This document shows, in pieces, positions 1 through 5,533 of a DNA stretch of 9,134 bases. Within the stretch, counting starts at the first letter, position 1. Each line of letters opens with the position of its first letter. The translations under genes and the position numbers were made by a program. This DNA comes from Bdellovibrio sp. CG10_big_fil_rev_8_21_14_0_10_47_8. GTDB taxonomy: Bacteria > Bdellovibrionota > Bdellovibrionia > Bdellovibrionales > Bdellovibrionaceae. The stretch is taken from positions 201 to 9,334 of the forward strand of contig PEZR01000008.1 of the NCBI GenBank assembly GCA_002773975.1, read 5' to 3'. Below the pieces are notes generated by a model that ran no database searches, was not told where the DNA came from, and saw only the letters and a list, made by a program, of their open reading frames with translations.

Positions 1-629
1 GATCGTTCTTAATGCTGGTGGCGCTCAAGTATTTTTTCAATCATGAAAAAGAGATCCATTGGATTAAGATGATTGAGGGGCCATTGTCAGCAATGGGAAA
101 GCTAGAGGCCATCGAGGTCGGTGTGGTTCTAGCAGTCATCTATGGGGTCAGCCGGTGGGTGCCCGAGGCTGAAACTTTGTCGGTGATCTATTCTGGAATC
201 GCCGGGGTATTGACCTTTTTGGCGGTCGAAGGTCTCAGTGTTTTTCTAAGAGTTCCGGCCGGGCATGGTCTGGATGCGCATCGTGCGAGCTTGGGAATGT
301 TTTTATATCTCGAGGTTTTAGATGCCTCTTTCAGTTTTGACGGGGTCGTGGGGGCCTTTGCGATCACCAACAATCTTTTGATTATCAGTTTGGGATTAGG
401 AATCGGAGCAATGTTCGTACGAAGTCTGACAATTATGATGGTCGAGAAGGGAACCCTGCAGGCCTTTCGGTACTTGGAGCATGGGGCCTTTTATGCAGTC
501 GCTGCGCTTTCAGGAATCATGTTTCTCAATACCATTGTTCATGTTCCAGAGATTGTGACCGGCTTTATTGGGGTCACTTTGATTGCCTTGTCGATCTATG
601 CCAGCCCACGGATTCCGACTGGATCCTGA
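1..629 (+). CDS. DUF475 / TerC-like integral membrane protein, C-terminal part (5' end outside window)
   Basis: The frame is open to the left edge (codons in phase from base 3, reading S-F-L before the Met at 12). This Met is therefore probably internal and the gene starts upstream. The visible ~208 residues are mostly hydrophobic, with about six membrane spans (counting from Met12, roughly 33-48, 57-78, 94-118, 120-142, 156-175 and 180-197). An N-terminal charged loop carries HEKEIHW. The diagnostic segment is EVLDASFSFDGVVGAFAITNN (residues 101-121): an acidic residue, then D-x-S-x-S-x-D inside a membrane span, as in DUF475 and the related TerC family, where buried acidic residues are thought to handle metal ions. 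By family, a role in metal-ion export or tellurium-type resistance is possible, but no substrate can be read from the sequence. It ends at TGA 627-629, directly on a probable terminator. Confidence 0.85.
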   Translation, partial: SFLMLVALKYFFNHEKEIHWIKMIEGPLSAMGKLEAIEVGVVLAVIYGVSRWVPEAETLSVIYSGIAGVLTFLAVEGLSVFLRVPAGHGLDAHRASLGMFLYLEVLDASFSFDGVVGAFAITNNLLIISLGLGIGAMFVRSLTIMMVEKGTLQAFRYLEHGAFYAVAALSGIMFLNTIVHVPEIVTGFIGVTLIALSIYASPRIPTGS

Positions 630-654
630 GGAGAGTCTCCGCCTAGGGTTTTTT
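625..654 (+). terminator. Probable rho-independent terminator of the DUF475 gene
   Basis: A short hairpin (GGAG, loop AGT, CTCC at 630-640) is extended by CCT (625-627) pairing with AGG (645-647) across an internal loop. Six T follow at 649-654. It overlaps the DUF475 stop codon and the last codons of the convergent small gene. The stem is short, so strength is uncertain. No matching T run exists for the minus strand. Confidence 0.5.
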
Positions 655-810
655 AGAGTTCTCCGGAGAATTTTCATCCGTCTGAGACCCCATAATTTCT
701 TTGGCTTTGTTGCCGGTAATTCCAACCCATTCCGGTAAAAAAAAGGCAATCACGACAAACACCATGGTGATGACGATGAAAAAAATAGCCATGATCCAAC
801 CCAACTCCAT
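643..810 (-). CDS. Small single-span membrane protein (55 aa), unknown function
   Basis: The chosen start (ATG, complement of 808-810) has an excellent ribosome-binding site, AAAAGGAG, 6 nt upstream. A longer reading of the same frame would run back over the rlmE start and is unlikely. The 55 residues start MELGWIMAIFF. One membrane helix (about residues 5-25) is followed by the conserved-looking LPEWVGITGNKAKEIMG, and then a polar, acid/Ser-rich tail (QTDENSPENSKKP). This suggests an N-terminally anchored protein with a short soluble tail. It is divergent from rlmE, with 65 bp between starts, and convergent with the DUF475 gene, whose terminator overlaps its last codons. I do not recognise a named family; the PEWVGI(T)G-K-A motif after a single helix looks like a recurrent small-protein type, but I infer no function. 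Confidence 0.75.
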   Translation of the reverse strand: MELGWIMAIFFIVITMVFVVIAFFLPEWVGITGNKAKEIMGSQTDENSPENSKKP

Positions 811-816
811 CTGAAA

Positions 817-824
817 CTCCTTTT
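817..824 (-). promoter_or_regulatory. Ribosome-binding site fixing the start of the 55-aa protein
   Basis: AAAAGGAG on the minus strand lies 6 nt before ATG 810-808. It is the best Shine-Dalgarno match in this part of the window and argues strongly that the short frame is translated. Confidence 0.7.
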
Positions 825-875
825 GTCGTGATCTGAAGGACAGCTTATTTTTATCACACAAGGACCTTTGCGCCA

Positions 876-1517
876 ATGAAAAGGGACTTGTCCCAGAGGA
901 CATTTCTCGATAAACAAAGCCGCATGGCATTTAATCCCAAGGATCATTACTATAAAAAGGCAAAAAAAGAGAACTTTGCCGCCCGTTCGGTCTTTAAGCT
1001 GGAGGAGATCGATCGAAAGTTTCACTTGCTCAAGGCCGGTCAAAACATCTTGGATCTGGGGGCCAGCCCTGGCTCTTGGTCCCAGTATGCCTCTAAAAAA
1101 GTGGGCTCGACGGGCCGGATCTTGGGGGTGGATCTAAGCCCTATGACCGTGGAGCTGAGCAACGCGACCTTTATTCAAGCCGATCTTCGGGATCTGAAGC
1201 TTGCCGAGATATTTGAGCAACATGGTTTTGATCCGATTTTTGATCTTGTCTTGTCTGATATGGCCCCCAAAACAACCGGAATTCGATTCACCGACCAAGC
1301 TCGATCCATGGAGCTTTGTGAACTGGCTCTGGACGTTGCTCGCCAATTTCTGAAGCCTCGGGGACATTTTGTTTGCAAACTTTTTCATAGTGACGATTTC
1401 AATAAACTTCGGGATGAAATCAAAAAGAGCTTTGATCGTTTTGAAGCCATGAAGCCCGACAGCACTCGCAAGATCAGCAAAGAAATATTTTTAATCGGTC
1501 TTGGGAAAAAAGGATGA
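876..1517 (+). CDS. rlmE: 23S rRNA (uridine-2'-O-)-methyltransferase RlmE (FtsJ/RrmJ)
   Basis: This SAM-dependent methyltransferase modifies the 2'-OH of the A-loop uridine (U2552 in E. coli numbering) at a late step of 50S assembly. The Rossmann SAM site DLGASPGSWSQY is at residues 60-71, and GVDLSP (84-89) is the acidic strand-2 end. All four residues of the RrmJ K-D-K-E catalytic tetrad are visible: K41 (VFKLEEID), D128 (SDMAP), K168 (CKLF) and E203 (KEIFLIG). Length (213 aa) fits the family (~209 in E. coli). The start is uncertain. ATG 876 has AAGGA 11 nt upstream, which is a long spacing. ATG 924 (MAFNPKDHYYKKAK) matches where conservation begins but has no ribosome-binding site. The gene is translationally coupled to the next one by an ATGA overlap at 1514-1517. 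Confidence 0.95.
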   Translation: MKRDLSQRTFLDKQSRMAFNPKDHYYKKAKKENFAARSVFKLEEIDRKFHLLKAGQNILDLGASPGSWSQYASKKVGSTGRILGVDLSPMTVELSNATFIQADLRDLKLAEIFEQHGFDPIFDLVLSDMAPKTTGIRFTDQARSMELCELALDVARQFLKPRGHFVCKLFHSDDFNKLRDEIKKSFDRFEAMKPDSTRKISKEIFLIGLGKKG

Positions 1518-2170
1518 AAATCCTTTTCCAAAATCGGCATGTCGTAGCTGTGGATAAAGCAGCCGGGGTTCTGACCGTTCCCGGGAGGCTGGGTAAAGAG
1601 GACCCTCGGCCAGTTTTGGGTCTGCAGCTTCAAGAGCAATTGAAGACCCAAGTGTTCCCCATTCATCGTCTCGATTTTGAGGTTTCAGGTCTCGTTCTTT
1701 TTGCGCTGTCAGCAGATGCCCACAGGGATCTCAGTCAGCTGTTTTTGAGCAAAGAGATTCAAAAATCCTATCAAGCACTGACCGAAAATAAAAACGCGGC
1801 AGATCCGACACCGGGGCAGGCTTGGCAATGGCAGGCGCGTATTTTACGTGGGAAAAAAAGGGCTTTTGAAAGTCCCCATGGAAAAGAAAGCAGAACTGAG
1901 GCAACTTTTATCAGAAAATCCAATCAGGGTTTGAGATGGGTTTTAAGGCCAGTGACGGGCAGGTCTCATCAATTGCGGTTTGATCTATCCCGGAACGGTT
2001 ATCCCATCATTGGCGATACGTTGTACGGGGCTTTGCCTGGAGGACCACAGAACGAGATTTCCCTTCGAGCGGTTTCTCTTGAAATTCAAAATCAGATGCT
2101 GTGTCAGAAATGGGAGCTGCCGTCTCTTATTGCAGCTGTTGGTTTATTTGACGTCGAGACGGCGCTCTGA
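1514..2170 (+). CDS. RluA-family RNA pseudouridine synthase
   Basis: It isomerises uridine to pseudouridine in rRNA and/or tRNA. The catalytic motif is HRLDFEVSGLVLFA, with D54 as the nucleophile; the usual HRLDxxTSG is HRLDFEVSG here, so Thr is replaced by Val. GRSHQLRFDL (149-158) followed by YPIIGDTLYG (163-172) is the conserved second half of the active site. The N-terminal VDKAAGVLTVPGR (13-25) resembles the K-P-S-G-L-x-S-V-P-G-R of E. coli RluA, and the length (218 aa) is close to RluA (219). No S4 RNA-binding domain is present. The target (23S U746, tRNA U32 or another site) cannot be told from sequence. The start ATG overlaps the rlmE stop (ATGA), with AAAAAAGG just upstream, so the two RNA-modifying enzymes form one operon. 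The last 44 bp overlap the convergent S8 peptidase gene. Confidence 0.92.
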   Translation: MKILFQNRHVVAVDKAAGVLTVPGRLGKEDPRPVLGLQLQEQLKTQVFPIHRLDFEVSGLVLFALSADAHRDLSQLFLSKEIQKSYQALTENKNAADPTPGQAWQWQARILRGKKRAFESPHGKESRTEATFIRKSNQGLRWVLRPVTGRSHQLRFDLSRNGYPIIGDTLYGALPGGPQNEISLRAVSLEIQNQMLCQKWELPSLIAAVGLFDVETAL

Positions 2171-3188
2171 CGATCAAATTTTCCTCCTGGATATTTGGGG
2201 GATACTCAATTTTCTCTCCGAGAGCTGACTGAAGGCGATCTTTCATTGCCAGGGCTCTTTTTAGATCAAGTGTCTTTCCTGAAATTGTCTTTTTTGAAAG
2301 CTTTGAATCAAAAGCTCCAGTGACGACCAAACGTGCGATCAGTTCTGAAGGGACATGTATCCAGGGCTCCTGGGTTGCGAGACGAACCAGGGCATGGGTA
2401 ACCCGGGCCGTAGCTTGGGAGGTCCCAGACAGGGTCCCAAAACGTTTTTCAGGAAGTAGAGAGATGATGTCTTCACCGAGTGCGGCCAGATGCACAGAGT
2501 GGGGGCCAAAGTTGCTAAAGGGAGACAAGGTTTTTTGCGATGATATCGAGGTCACAGAGAGGACATTGGACAGGGCATAGGAGGCTGGGTAGTAAGGAAT
2601 CTGATCAGTATTGCGATGTTCATTCCCGGCTGCGGCGATGACTAGAATCTCATTCTTTTCCGCCAGCTGAAGAGTTTTGAATTCCTCGGCATTAAAGCCG
2701 GTCCCGCCACTGGAGTAGTTGATCATTCGCGCTCTCATCTGAATAGCATAACGAAGGGCTTGAATTGAATGGCGTAAGTTCTCGGGGGCGGAGGCTTGGA
2801 CTGAAAAATACTTTAGAATCATCATCTGAACTTCGGGGCGAGGGCCCTCTGTCATCGGACAGGCAATAATCCCAGCGATATGGGTTCCGTGTCCATGTTG
2901 GTCCAGCAAGCTCGAATTGTCCTCAGCGAAATTCCAGCCATGGACATCGTCGATAAATCCGTTGTTGTCATCGTCCACGCCATTGGTTGCACGGTTTTTT
3001 CCGTTTTTATCTAGACCGGACTCGCCGGGATTGGTCCACAATGCAGACTCAAGACAGGGGTGAGAAAGATCCACGCCCGTGTCGATCACCGCGATGATCG
3101 GGGCGATCGTGTCTTGGCCATAGCCGATCACAGAAAAGACGAGCCCCAGAAAGGACAGAGATAAAAAAGGTAAGAAATTAGTTTTCAT
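2127..3188 (-). CDS. Exported subtilisin-like serine peptidase (S8 family), no propeptide
   Basis: A secreted endopeptidase of 353 aa from the chosen start. Residues 1-25 (MKTNFLPFLSLSFLGLVFS...) form a signal peptide. The subtilase triad is complete: D36 (AVIDTGVD), H100 (HGHGTHIAG) and S257 (LSGTSQATARV), with the oxyanion Asn N189 (AAAGNE). NGVDDDNNGFIDD (69-81) is an Asp/Asn-rich loop of the calcium-binding type seen in many bacterial subtilases. The catalytic Asp lies about ten residues after the signal peptide, so there is no I9-type inhibitory propeptide; the C-terminal ~75 residues after the Ser contain no recognisable extra domain. The start at 3188 is preferred over a start 13 codons upstream because GGGAG sits 6 nt before it and the signal peptide then begins correctly. 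It overlaps the mini-Rhs gene by 11 nt (coupled translation) and the convergent pseudouridine synthase gene by 44 bp. Confidence 0.92.
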   Translation of the reverse strand: MKTNFLPFLSLSFLGLVFSVIGYGQDTIAPIIAVIDTGVDLSHPCLESALWTNPGESGLDKNGKNRATNGVDDDNNGFIDDVHGWNFAEDNSSLLDQHGHGTHIAGIIACPMTEGPRPEVQMMILKYFSVQASAPENLRHSIQALRYAIQMRARMINYSSGGTGFNAEEFKTLQLAEKNEILVIAAAGNEHRNTDQIPYYPASYALSNVLSVTSISSQKTLSPFSNFGPHSVHLAALGEDIISLLPEKRFGTLSGTSQATARVTHALVRLATQEPWIHVPSELIARLVVTGAFDSKLSKKTISGKTLDLKRALAMKDRLQSALGEKIEYPPNIQEENLIVRAPSRRQINQQLQ

Positions 3189-4029
3189 GCAAGACTCCCA
3201 TCCGTTCATTGAATTCTGAAATATCAAAATTTTTCTTCTCCGGATTCTGCCCGGGGCAAGACTCTAAGATTGTGGTGGTCGCACGTGCATAATGCATTTG
3301 CTGACGACAGCCTTCGGAGTTTTCATAAGAGATCAATTGGTCCAGGTGGTCATTGTAGGTCATTTTTTCAAAATCCTGCGAAGAACGAATTTCGATAAGA
3401 TTATCAAAGTCGTCATACCTGAGTTTTATTTTTTGTTCACCAGACTGCCATCGAAGGAGCAGGTCACCCATATAAGTAAAAGACAATGTATTCATTGGAG
3501 TTATGAGGGTTTGCACATGAGCACTTTCGCCCGCATATAGAAATTGAATCCATCTGGATTTTTCCGAGCGAACTTCGCTCAGACGATTTTTTAGGTCATA
3601 TTTGAGAATCAAGCGGGGATGAGAGTCCGACTGAATTTGAATAAGCTGTCCCGTGAGAGTATAGAGATAATGATCTCCATTTTTATGGAGAGCTCGGATG
3701 CCTTTTTTTGTTCTTTGAACTTTGGAAAAATTTAAGTCCTTGAGCCCGCAAGTTTGAACAAAGTAAGTTTGTGGGATTGGATATTGAACCGTCTTTTTTA
3801 TGACCATGCTCTCGAGACTCGAGCACCAGCCGAAACCGAAAATCCCCTGATAAAGACTCCGACTGTTGTAGGACCGTTTCATGGCAAAAGATCCCTCTGA
3901 ATTGCCCAAGGTGCTGTCGACCCATGTTTTTATAAAGCTGGCCTCGGCGACCTGCACATCCCCGGAGGCCGGAGGTGTAAATGTGGAAGTCAGAACAAGT
4001 GCAGACAAGGAAAAGATGATGTGTTTCAT
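3178..4029 (-). CDS. Exported miniature Rhs/YD-repeat protein (DUF6531-like N-terminus)
   Basis: The protein has 283 aa from the preferred start. Residues 1-23 (MKHIIFSLSALVLTSTFTPP...) are a signal peptide without a lipobox. Residues ~24-75 resemble the segment that opens many Rhs/YD proteins: GSFAMKRSYNSRSLYQGIFGFGWCSSLES, with the typical R-x-Y-N-S-R-S and G-x-F-G-x-G-W patterns. Degenerate YD-type repeats follow: YLYTLTGQLIQIQSD (121-134), LKYDLKNRLSEVRSE (142-156), LRYDDFDNLIEIRSS (203-217) and MTYNDHLDQLISYENSEG (223-240). Four cysteines (69, 94, 241, 258) could form disulfides, consistent with export. Classic Rhs proteins are several times longer and end in a core motif plus a toxin tip; both are absent here. 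The preferred ATG lacks a clear Shine-Dalgarno; a TTG 12 codons upstream is the alternative. It overlaps the S8 peptidase gene by 11 nt. Its exact role is unknown. Confidence 0.8.
   Translation of the reverse strand: MKHIIFSLSALVLTSTFTPPASGDVQVAEASFIKTWVDSTLGNSEGSFAMKRSYNSRSLYQGIFGFGWCSSLESMVIKKTVQYPIPQTYFVQTCGLKDLNFSKVQRTKKGIRALHKNGDHYLYTLTGQLIQIQSDSHPRLILKYDLKNRLSEVRSEKSRWIQFLYAGESAHVQTLITPMNTLSFTYMGDLLLRWQSGEQKIKLRYDDFDNLIEIRSSQDFEKMTYNDHLDQLISYENSEGCRQQMHYARATTTILESCPGQNPEKKNFDISEFNERMGVLHEN
3195..3199 (-). promoter_or_regulatory. Ribosome-binding site of the S8 peptidase, inside the mini-Rhs gene
   Basis: GGGAG on the minus strand is 6 nt before ATG 3188-3186 and lies within the last codons of the upstream gene. 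It decides the peptidase start and implies termination-reinitiation coupling between the two genes. Confidence 0.6.
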
Positions 4030-4106
4030 GTTTTCTGATCTGAGCAAGGGGCAGACCAGTTTCAAGTCAAAACAATCGGGAGCAGGGGCATGTTTTCTCT
4101 AAGAAC

Positions 4107-4138
4107 GGGTGTCAGTGTTTAAACTGTGACAGACACCC
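4107..4138. repeat. 32-bp inverted repeat with GGGTGTC/GACACCC ends
   Basis: GGGTGTC (4107-4113) and GACACCC (4132-4138) are perfect 7-bp arms. Overlapping them is a 22-bp dyad, TGTCAGTGTTT / AAACTGTGACA (4110-4131), with only two mismatched positions, centred on TTTAAA. No T run follows on either strand, so it is a poor terminator. It could be an operator for the exported pair or a dispersed palindromic element; GGTGTC/GACACC ends occur in some extragenic palindromes, but copy number in this genome cannot be judged. Confidence 0.6.
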
Positions 4139-4152
4139 AGTCTTTAATGGCA

Positions 4153-4176
4153 TCTGTCGAGTCAATCATTGACAGA
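4153..4176. repeat. Imperfect dyad TCTGTC...GACAGA
   Basis: TCTGTC (4153-4158) and GACAGA (4171-4176) flank TCAAT-C-ATTGA (4162-4172), a 5-bp perfect dyad with a 1-base centre. It repeats the GACAGA word present in the neighbouring 32-bp inverted repeat and again, as TTCTGTCA, at 4193-4200. This spacing of repeated half-sites suggests a binding-site cluster, but the function is inferred. Confidence 0.4.
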
Positions 4177-4205
4177 GGCAAAAGATTTTCAGTTCTGTCA
4201 AAGAA

Positions 4206-5309
4206 CTAGGCGACACTTTTAATGCCCTTAGAGGCAATACTGTATCTGTTTCGTCCGGTGTTTTTCGAGTGATAAAGGGCCTCGTCAGCCAGCCGGTACC
4301 ATTGGTCAGCGGAAAGGCCACTTTGAATTTCCGCAATACCCATGGACAGAGTAAAAGTGATTTTCAGATCCCCTTTGATCACCACCTCTTTGCGAACCCT
4401 CGCCATGAGATCCTCGGCCCTTTGGGCGGCATGCTCGGCTTTAAAGTCCGGCAGGAGGACAGCAAACTCTTCGCCTCCCACTCGCGCGACAAAATCAGTC
4501 TCGCGATGAAATATCTGTTTCATCAGGCGGACACATTCCTTGATCACAAAGTCTCCGATATCATGGCCATAGCTATCGTTGATCTTTTTAAAAAAGTCGA
4601 TATCCAAGAGAATCATCGAAGAGGCCTGATGAGAAATTTGAAATAGACTGGCATAACGTTTGAGCTGTTCGTCAAAACTCTTCCGGTTAAAGGCTCCAGT
4701 TAGGTGATCGACCCTCATTGAATGATTGGCTTCGGTCAGCTGCTTTTTGACGGTGACCAGGTTCTTTTGAATTGCATCCAGCCGGCGAGTTCTGCGCACA
4801 TCTTTTTTTGATTGGATTTCAATGTATTGATCGATGAATTCCCGAGACTTATTTTTGAGGGTGTTGATTGAATTGCTCTCAACGGCCTCGCGCATTTGTT
4901 CGAGACTTTGTTTAATTTCGCTTTCGCTCATTTGCTCGAAACGGATGTCCTCTCCCAATTGATCGGCAAAATCCCAGACAATATTTTTGAAGTCGTCAAA
5001 GGTATTTTGTACGTAAGAATACTCGTCGATTCGGTATGAGGAAAAAAATTGACGAAGTCGAAAGAGATTTCTTTCGACGATTTCAGGATCTGTGCTGGCT
5101 ATGCCTTTGGCAAATTCATCCAGAATCTCTCGGACTCGCCGCACGGGTTGGGAGTCTATTTCCAACAGATGTTTATTGTACACATCTAAAATATGAAGAA
5201 GTGTCGCTTTTTCTTCGGAGATCTCTAGATGAGGAGTCTCCGAGGTGGTTCGATCTTGTTCCCAAGGTATATCGAATTGCTCCAGCAGTTTCCGTACCCA
5301 TTGCTTCAA
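4206..5309 (-). CDS. Diguanylate cyclase (GGDEF domain) with N-terminal helical region
   Basis: It condenses two GTP to cyclic di-GMP. The GGDEF domain spans residues ~196-362 of 367: DHLTGAFNRK (201-210), metal-binding LLDIDFFKKINDSYGH (234-249), the active-site loop GGEEF (278-282), and the ADEALYHSKNTGRNR end (341-355). The RETD just ahead of the loop is in register with the RxxD inhibitory (I) site of active cyclases, so product feedback is expected. Residues 1-195 are predicted helical, charged and soluble, with no PAS, GAF, REC or membrane segment that I can recognise; ~165-197 is probably the coiled-coil linker to the catalytic domain. The start is TTG 5309-5307, supported by GGGAGG 4 nt upstream and an in-frame TGA just upstream. 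There is no in-frame ATG near. The gene is divergent from the receiver protein gene across a 224-bp spacer. Confidence 0.93.
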   Translation of the reverse strand: MKQWVRKLLEQFDIPWEQDRTTSETPHLEISEEKATLLHILDVYNKHLLEIDSQPVRRVREILDEFAKGIASTDPEIVERNLFRLRQFFSSYRIDEYSYVQNTFDDFKNIVWDFADQLGEDIRFEQMSESEIKQSLEQMREAVESNSINTLKNKSREFIDQYIEIQSKKDVRRTRRLDAIQKNLVTVKKQLTEANHSMRVDHLTGAFNRKSFDEQLKRYASLFQISHQASSMILLDIDFFKKINDSYGHDIGDFVIKECVRLMKQIFHRETDFVARVGGEEFAVLLPDFKAEHAAQRAEDLMARVRKEVVIKGDLKITFTLSMGIAEIQSGLSADQWYRLADEALYHSKNTGRNRYSIASKGIKSVA

Positions 5310-5313
5310 GAGA

Positions 5314-5319
5314 CCTCCC
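5314..5319 (-). promoter_or_regulatory. Strong ribosome-binding site for the TTG start of the diguanylate cyclase
   Basis: GGGAGG on the minus strand is 4 nt before TTG 5309-5307. With the in-frame TGA about 15 nt upstream of the TTG, it leaves this rare start codon as the only reasonable choice. Confidence 0.6.
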
Positions 5320-5392
5320 GGTCATTGACGCCAAAAATGTGATCTCTGGCCTAGGATTTCTTCGGATATTTTTTTGGTTAATGAGAGTCCTG

Positions 5393-5404
5393 AAGTCTAG
5401 ACTT
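5393..5404. repeat. 12-bp perfect palindrome AAGTCTAGACTT
   Basis: A perfect dyad lies in the divergent spacer between the cyclase and receiver genes, four bases before the larger inverted repeat at 5408. It may be a regulator half-system or chance. TAGACT within it could also serve as a weak minus-strand -10 box (TTGTGT 18 bp upstream) for the cyclase. Confidence 0.4.
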
Positions 5405-5407
5405 GTT

Positions 5408-5437
5408 TCAACTTGGGACACAAATGTCCCGAGTTGA
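5408..5437. repeat. 30-bp inverted repeat (13-bp arms, CAAA centre), candidate operator
   Basis: TCAACTTGGGACA (5408-5420), CAAA, TGTCCCGAGTTGA (5425-5437). The arms match at 12 of 13 positions, and the odd pair is a G-U wobble in RNA. There is no T run on either side, so it is not an intrinsic terminator. Its centre is about 63 bp upstream of the start point predicted from the TATAAT at 5474, a position typical of an upstream activator site, and that promoter lacks a -35 match. Confidence 0.6.
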
Positions 5438-5473
5438 TCTAAGAATATGAGGAAAAGGTCGGTAGATTATTAA

Positions 5474-5479
5474 TATAAT
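5474..5479 (+). promoter_or_regulatory. Consensus -10 box (TATAAT) for the response regulator gene
   Basis: A perfect TATAAT lies in an AT-rich stretch, with no TTGACA-like -35 at 16-18 bp (the sequence there is GGAAAA-like). Transcription would start near 5486, giving a leader of about 48 nt. The weak -35 and the dyad upstream suggest activator dependence (inference). Confidence 0.45.
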
Positions 5480-5533
5480 TTGTATTTAGTGAATGAGGGA
5501 AGACAGCCGACAAGAGGGTGTAAGAAGGCGGTG

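Larger units (their letters stand above)
4030..4205. other. Spacer between the diguanylate cyclase stop and the mini-Rhs start, rich in inverted repeats
   Basis: This 176-bp spacer holds no supported gene. It contains a 32-bp inverted repeat (4107-4138), a second imperfect dyad (4153-4176) and a small hairpin at the cyclase stop codon (4192-4206). The words TCTGTC/GACAGA recur in it. A TTGACT is present on the minus strand upstream of the mini-Rhs start, but no acceptable -10 follows at normal spacing. The promoter of the mini-Rhs/peptidase pair is therefore not identified. Confidence 0.6.

Noticed and set aside
659..670. Perfect palindrome TTCTCCGGAGAA followed by TTTT, as a second terminator
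   Set aside because: It has no loop and lies within the coding sequence of the 55-aa gene; the hairpin with six T at 625-654 is the better candidate.
883..894. GGGACTTGTCCC dyad just after the rlmE start, similar to the GGGACA/TGTCCC core at 5415-5430
   Set aside because: The shared core is short, the spacing differs (2 versus 4 bases) and it lies in coding sequence; I could not argue for a common regulator from two short sites.
643..930. A 95-codon version of the small minus-strand gene starting inside rlmE
   Set aside because: It would overlap the rlmE start; the internal ATG at 810 has a strong ribosome-binding site and gives a clean N-terminal membrane helix.
3178..4029. Polymorphic Rhs toxin with an immunity gene
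   Set aside because: No RHS core motif, no variable C-terminal toxin and no small immunity-like gene follow; the next gene is a complete exported peptidase.
4030..4070. TTGACT on the minus strand as the -35 of a mini-Rhs promoter
   Set aside because: No sequence resembling TATAAT follows at 16-18 bp (TTGCTC-like there).
4269..4646. A 125-codon plus-strand open frame antisense to the GGDEF domain
   Set aside because: Shadow frame over the most conserved part of the cyclase; no independent support.
5036..5437. A 133-codon plus-strand open frame antisense to the cyclase 5' end
   Set aside because: It mirrors the coding constraint of the GGDEF gene, its protein has no recognisable motif, and no ribosome-binding site is convincing.
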